This document shows, piece after piece, positions 57,797-64,000 of a stretch of DNA of 64,000 nt. Location of the stretch: the NCBI GenBank assembly GCA_014529385.2, contig CM043963.1, positions 64,035,469 to 64,099,468 of the forward strand, in the 5' to 3' direction. The DNA comes from Adiantum capillus-veneris (lineage: Eukaryota > Streptophyta > Polypodiopsida > Polypodiales > Pteridaceae). The position numbers were made by a program, and so were the translations under genes. The notes below the pieces were generated by a model. The model saw only the letters and a list, made by a program, of their open reading frames with translations. It had not been told where the DNA came from and searched no databases. Each line of letters starts with the position of its first letter. Position 1 is the stretch's first letter.

Positions 57797-60700
57797 ATGG
57801 ATAATGAAGTGATGGAGATCCAGATCACCAAAGAGATCATCAAAGAGGCATTGAAACTATCAGATCAAGGAGCAAACATGAGAGAAAGAAGGAAAAATCT
57901 CACAGTTTACTTGCAAAAGTCCAAACTACCTTCTTTCGAACTCATAGCAAACCCAGAAGTAAGAGAGCTGACACAAATCTACAGTCAGTGTTTGTTGAGC
58001 TACAGCAAAAGGCCGCCAAGATACACTACACCAAACGGAAGCATCTCAACCACATTGACATGGGCTATGGGAATGACCCGTGAGTTCTACATAGATCACG
58101 CATCATATCTGTTTGAAGAAATGACAAAGCTAAAGCAGGACAGACCCAATTACATTGCAGGAGGAGAAGTCCTAACTAGAGTAATATACCATGCCATAGG
58201 CGCGGCAGATCAGTTGCCACCTGCCCCTCATCAGAACGACTGGCTGGTATTAAGGGAAAATAGCGAAGACGGATCACAAAGGAAAGTACCGGCATCTATT
58301 AATACCATTGGAGGACGCAAGCTGGAAAGAGTGACAAGAAGTACACAAGAAAAGATGGCTGAAGAAAAAAGAACTGAAGAGGAAGATGCCCGACTAAAGA
58401 AGCGAAAAGCGGAAATGGAAAACAACACCAGGTTGCAGAAGATAGCAAAGATGGAAAGGATGCTAGAAGGGTTTGATCTAGAAAGATCTCTACGAGGCGA
58501 TGTAGACGCCACTTGGAAACCGTCTAGTAGCACTTTCACACTGAGAACGAAGAATAAAAACAACCGAGCTTTTGAGCTGGACTGGTTCGAGAAATACATC
58601 CAAGAAAGAAATGCGAGGGATGAGCCAGAACCGCTACTAGAAGAGGAGGATCTCCAAACTTTGAGAGATCAGCTGAGGCCGACTTCACGTGATCAGGAGA
58701 CACCGCTGCCATCTCTAAGGCCAGATACAAGTGAGAGGCAATCTAGCCCACCTACTGAATCTACTTCACATTCAGAAAGCTCACATCGAGATAAAAGAGT
58801 TCACACATCGCCCAGTGAACAGGAAGAAGAATAAGGAACAGATAGACGCCAAAACACTGGAACCATATCACAAAGTGATAAAGGCAAGAAAAAGGTGGTG
58901 GATCAGTCTAAAGATAAAGCTTCCTCCTCTCAAGAAATTGAGTTGGAAGCTACTATAGATGAAGATTTGCAGTCAATGGCGACAATACTAAACCGAACAA
59001 GGCTGCACAGTCAATGGTTAGCTGATCAGAACCGGTCCAAAAAAATGAAGCTACAAAAAACTGATGAGGAAGTTTAGAGACTGCAAGAGCAAAGGGAAGA
59101 CACTCTAAAGCTGATTAGCATCAGAGATACTGAAATATTGGGGCTCAAAGGCACAGTAAATCTTCTCAAGGATAATTTACAGGAATCGGAAGGCTTCAAT
59201 GCCATATGTGAAGATACAATAAACGTGTTCCTTGAAGATGTCAGTGAAAGAGACGAACACATCCAACAGTTGGAAAAGGAAAAGCAAGATGCGCTAGAGG
59301 CCATCACAAGTTTTCAAGTCGTCATCGATGACTTACAAATTGAAGTCAAAGATTTAAGAGCAGTAACAGATATCCAAGCAAGAGAAATCGAACGCGCTAA
59401 AAAGCAAAAAACGTCGCTACCAACAACACCAGTAGTCCATCCAGAAGAAGAAGTGGCTGCACTAAAGAGGGAGCTGGAGTTAGAAAGAAAACAACGTTTA
59501 ATGATTGCTGAAAGTGCGCTTAGAGCAGAAGGTGAACTACAAAGACAAATTTCAGATTTGCAAAGTGAACAAACAACAAGGACCAGCTCCTGACAGTGAA
59601 ATGGAAAGCATTGTTTCCAAATCACTCAGGGAAGAAAATGAAAACCTGCACATCAGGATAAAACAGTTAGAGGAGTCGGCCGCGAAAAAAGACATGGAAT
59701 TTCAAGCTCTACAAATCAATAGTAGAACAATGACCGCACAAATCGCAAGTCTACAAAGTGCAGGGCAACACCAAGGACAGGGACGAGTGTACATGGAGCC
59801 AGTAACAACGAATTTGGCTGGACTCGCCGAAGTTTATGGGGGTCAAGATGAGTACGACGAAGATTCAAATGAACAGGAGGCACATACGCAGACTGATCAA
59901 ATCGGCTCCAAAGACCAAGAGACAGAAGAAGATTCAGTCACGAAGATGGAAGAGTAGAGGCAAGTCGAACAGATGGAAAAGCAAACAGAAATGATATGGT
60001 ACAAGGCTATGCAACTCGAAAAGGAGTTGCTACAAGGGCTTTCCAAATCGGGCAGAACAGCAGAAGAGCTATGGCAAGAATGGAATGCACCTATGTTACC
60101 TTATGCTCTGCTGAAGTATGAGACTCTAACACATCAACGGCAGCTCGAAAAAGAAGAACAAGTGTCAGTATTTGAAGGAGAAGTACAAGATAGGGAACGG
60201 AAAAACAGAATAGTGGACAGCTAGCCAAAGTGGAGGCGTCAATGGCTATTGGACCATCCTCATAACTTGATCCACTTAGTCAACGCACCGCCTGAGCTGA
60301 GGAATGACAGAACGTTTTCCCAACTCCCCGAACATACACCTACAGCCAACATAAAGCACTACAGAGCAGAAATCCGACATGGCTGAATTATCCAGTAGTG
60401 CCAGGGCCAGCAGAGGGAGAGAGAATATCCGGTTCTTACATGGTGAAAACCCTACAGGGCGCCATAGCAGAATTCGGAGGCTCTCTTGACCTGTCCTGCA
60501 AGATGCTATGTAAAATAGCTCGCACATTTTTGGTCTGTCTCACAACCTTCTCAGAAAGCTGGACATCAGAGTACATGAATATTGAAAGAAGCATCTCAGA
60601 ATTGTCATACGATCTAAGTGGGCCACCGACAGAGCCAGTATTGTATGCTTATTTCAAACGGCTGATGTTTCTGCCAAGCTACCATCTCCAGACATTTGAA

Positions 60701-60826
60701 GAAGCATTTTACACGAGCTTCTTCATGTATAAGTCAAAAAAATTTGGCCCATTAATGGCAAGTGACTCTATGCGCTATGATGCGTTTCTACAGCAAATCA
60801 CTCAAGAAAGGCGACAACGACAATAA
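57797..60826 (+). pseudogene. E8 ORF3: about 1,000-codon coiled-coil protein of unknown function
   Basis: The ATG at 57797 (MDNEVMEIQITKEI) opens 345 codons with a globular-looking N-terminal part (residues 1-150), then a Lys/Glu-rich coiled coil at about residues 190-235, ending at TAA 58832. The same frame continues through a stop at about 59075 to 59593. After a frameshift near 59575 it runs on past TAG 59955 to about 60224, with several coiled-coil segments. After another shift near 60365 the C-terminal 140 residues (TLQGAIAEFGGSLDL...FKRLMFLPSYHLQTFEEAFYTSFF) end at TAA 60824-60826. It was probably one long protein. I recognise no domain and see no signal peptide or clear membrane segment, so there is no support for an envelope role. 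It sits where Athila-group elements place their extra ORF. Confidence 0.7.
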
Positions 60827-60858
60827 AGAGAAAGACGATCATGTCATGGTAGACATGA

Positions 60859-60874
60859 ACTAGGAGGGGGGGAG
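60859..60874 (+). promoter_or_regulatory. E8 terminal polypurine tract
   Basis: ACTAGGAGGGGGGGAG abuts the 3' LTR start at 60875 and would prime plus-strand synthesis. Confidence 0.95.
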
Positions 60875-61151
60875 TGTTGGAGCCCCATTGGTCCAACTGT
60901 TGTAATGAGCCCATTTGTAAAGCATATCAAATTCCATTTTTTATGTCAAAGACGTCTTATCAGTTTGATCCATTCGTCTGGATTATGTAAATATTAGTCA
61001 GTTAGTCAGGACTCAGATTTATTCCCACTTTTGTAATCATGAGCAAGAGAACCCCATGTACATTTTTTGAGCTAAGGTGACTAAAGTATAAAAGTCACCT
61101 TAGAACCATTTTTTGAATAACATTTGAATTAATCCAGTGTCGTACGAGTCT

Positions 61152-61222
<71 letters not shown>

Positions 61223-61841
61223 TCTTATCGCCTTCGCTATGCGCTTCTCCCTCACCGGATTCACGACGCGACCACACCACCGCAATAGTCTCTCTGAGAG
61301 CTACACGCCCACGCCACGCATTTGCCGTTTCGAGTTGATCGCGATCGATTCTTCCTCGAGCTTCTTTTGCTTGTAAGTAGCACAAACGGTGTCTGTTTTC
61401 AATAATCAAGTGCTTCATGGAATGAGAAAGAGATTAGCTACACATAGATACTGATAAACTTAAGTTTCGCCCACTTTTGGATTATGACCCGTTGGTCTAT
61501 CGCGACAGCATTCGAGATAGCTAGGGTTCAAATCTGGTGAGATTAGACTTATAGGTAAGTATGTCCTAGTGAGAGGATGGTGCCTAGTAAGTTTGATGTG
61601 ATTCTGAGTTCATTGGACGTGTAAACTGTGTTGTGAGAGTTAAGGGATAGGGTGGGTTGCATTCTACCAGGGTTAGTGATTGATGCATCATAAAAGTGCA
61701 TATGTGTAGAGTGGTCTCAGCCTGACAAGCTAACGAGATTGCCTACGTGCACCTACGGGTTAGTCGTGTCATCGGATGATAAGTATGTTGTCTGTGTCGT
61801 GCTCGTGAGTATGAACAGGGGAGTAGTTAAGCCCTAAAATA
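60875..61841 (+). repeat. E8 3' LTR
   Basis: It runs from TGTTGGAGCC to CCTAAAATA (967 bp). The terminal CA of the 5' LTR is TA here. TATAAAAG at 61087-61094; GA array 61152-61220 with one interruption. GTCTATCGCGACAG near 61495 resembles the leader palindrome. GGGGA follows. Confidence 0.95.
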
Positions 61842-61846
61842 GGGGA

Positions 61847-64000
<2,154 letters not shown>

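Larger units (their letters stand above)
44290..61841 (+). mobile_element. E8: giant 17.6-kb Ty3/gypsy retrotransposon with extra 3' coding region
   Basis: LTRs of about 968 bp bound a 15.6-kb interior. In order it holds a primer-binding site of tRNA-Asp type (as in Athila/Tat elements), a 1.67-kb leader with three palindromes, gag, a charged linker, retropepsin, RT, RNase H, two zinc-binding modules, the integrase core, a second retropepsin-like domain, a Gln/Thr/Lys-rich tail, an internal copy of the polypurine tract, a long coiled-coil ORF, the terminal polypurine tract and the 3' LTR. RT and integrase motifs place it near the Tat/Athila group. LTRs differ at about 10 of the first 245 positions, so the insertion is moderately old. 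Stops and frameshifts abound. Confidence 0.95.

Noticed and set aside
57797-60826. ORF3 as an envelope glycoprotein
   Set aside because: No signal peptide, no clear membrane segment and no Cys-rich ectodomain; the sequence is coiled-coil and charged.

Overview
The window looks like a transposable-element-dense stretch of a large land-plant nuclear genome. I found no host gene that I can support. The plant assignment rests on several features: a Ty3/gypsy element of Tat type with the extra plant-style RNase H, primer sites complementary to initiator tRNA-Met (TGGTATCAGAGC) or close to the tRNA-Asp-type site of Athila/Tat elements, long LTRs with 5-bp target duplications, chromodomain-type integrase tails, and long (GA)n and poly-G arrays. 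The species cannot be decided from the sequence; a fern, lycophyte or similar seedless lineage is only a guess.

Layout, left to right. (1) 1-3690, minus strand: a broken LINE (coiled-coil N-terminus, APE-type endonuclease, reverse transcriptase) running off the left edge. (2) 3843-4406: GA microsatellites and a 25-G run. (3) 4440-7849: a short LTR element (E2) that carries only gag. (4) 8577-about 15166: a Tat-like element (E3) with gag, protease, RT, RNase H, second RNase H, integrase and 3' LTR, lacking a 5' LTR. E2 has a related gag and nearly the same polypurine-tract/LTR junction, so E3 or a relative may be its partner. (5) 15177-16802 and 23737-about 25472, minus strand: two halves of a gag gene (E4) split by (6) E5, 16803-23736, a complete chromovirus-like element with TGGAG target duplications. 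(7) 25473-27458: E6, a truncated relative of E5. (8) 27459-about 31625: E7, arranged pol - single LTR - primer-binding site - gag. (9) 33454-37170 and 40794-44512: a 3.7-kb direct segmental duplication. The spacer between its copies carries a hammerhead ribozyme on the minus strand (37258-37331), a 37-G run and several tandem repeats. (10) 44290-61841: E8, a giant 17.6-kb LTR element with GGGGA target duplications. (11) 61847-64000: unassigned sequence with a 136-bp CT array and a 214-bp tandem repeat.

The most unusual unit is E8. Its 1.7-kb leader carries three perfect 16-bp palindromes spaced exactly 298 bp apart. It then encodes gag, protease, RT, RNase H, two consecutive integrase-type zinc-binding modules, the integrase core and, unexpectedly, a second retropepsin-like domain after integrase. 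A second copy of the 16-nt polypurine tract follows, and after it a roughly 1,000-codon coiled-coil ORF of unknown function lies before the 3' LTR. Every coding region in the window is interrupted by stops or frameshifts, so these are relics of once-active elements rather than working genes.

All similarity statements are from reading motifs by eye; no database search or alignment program was run.
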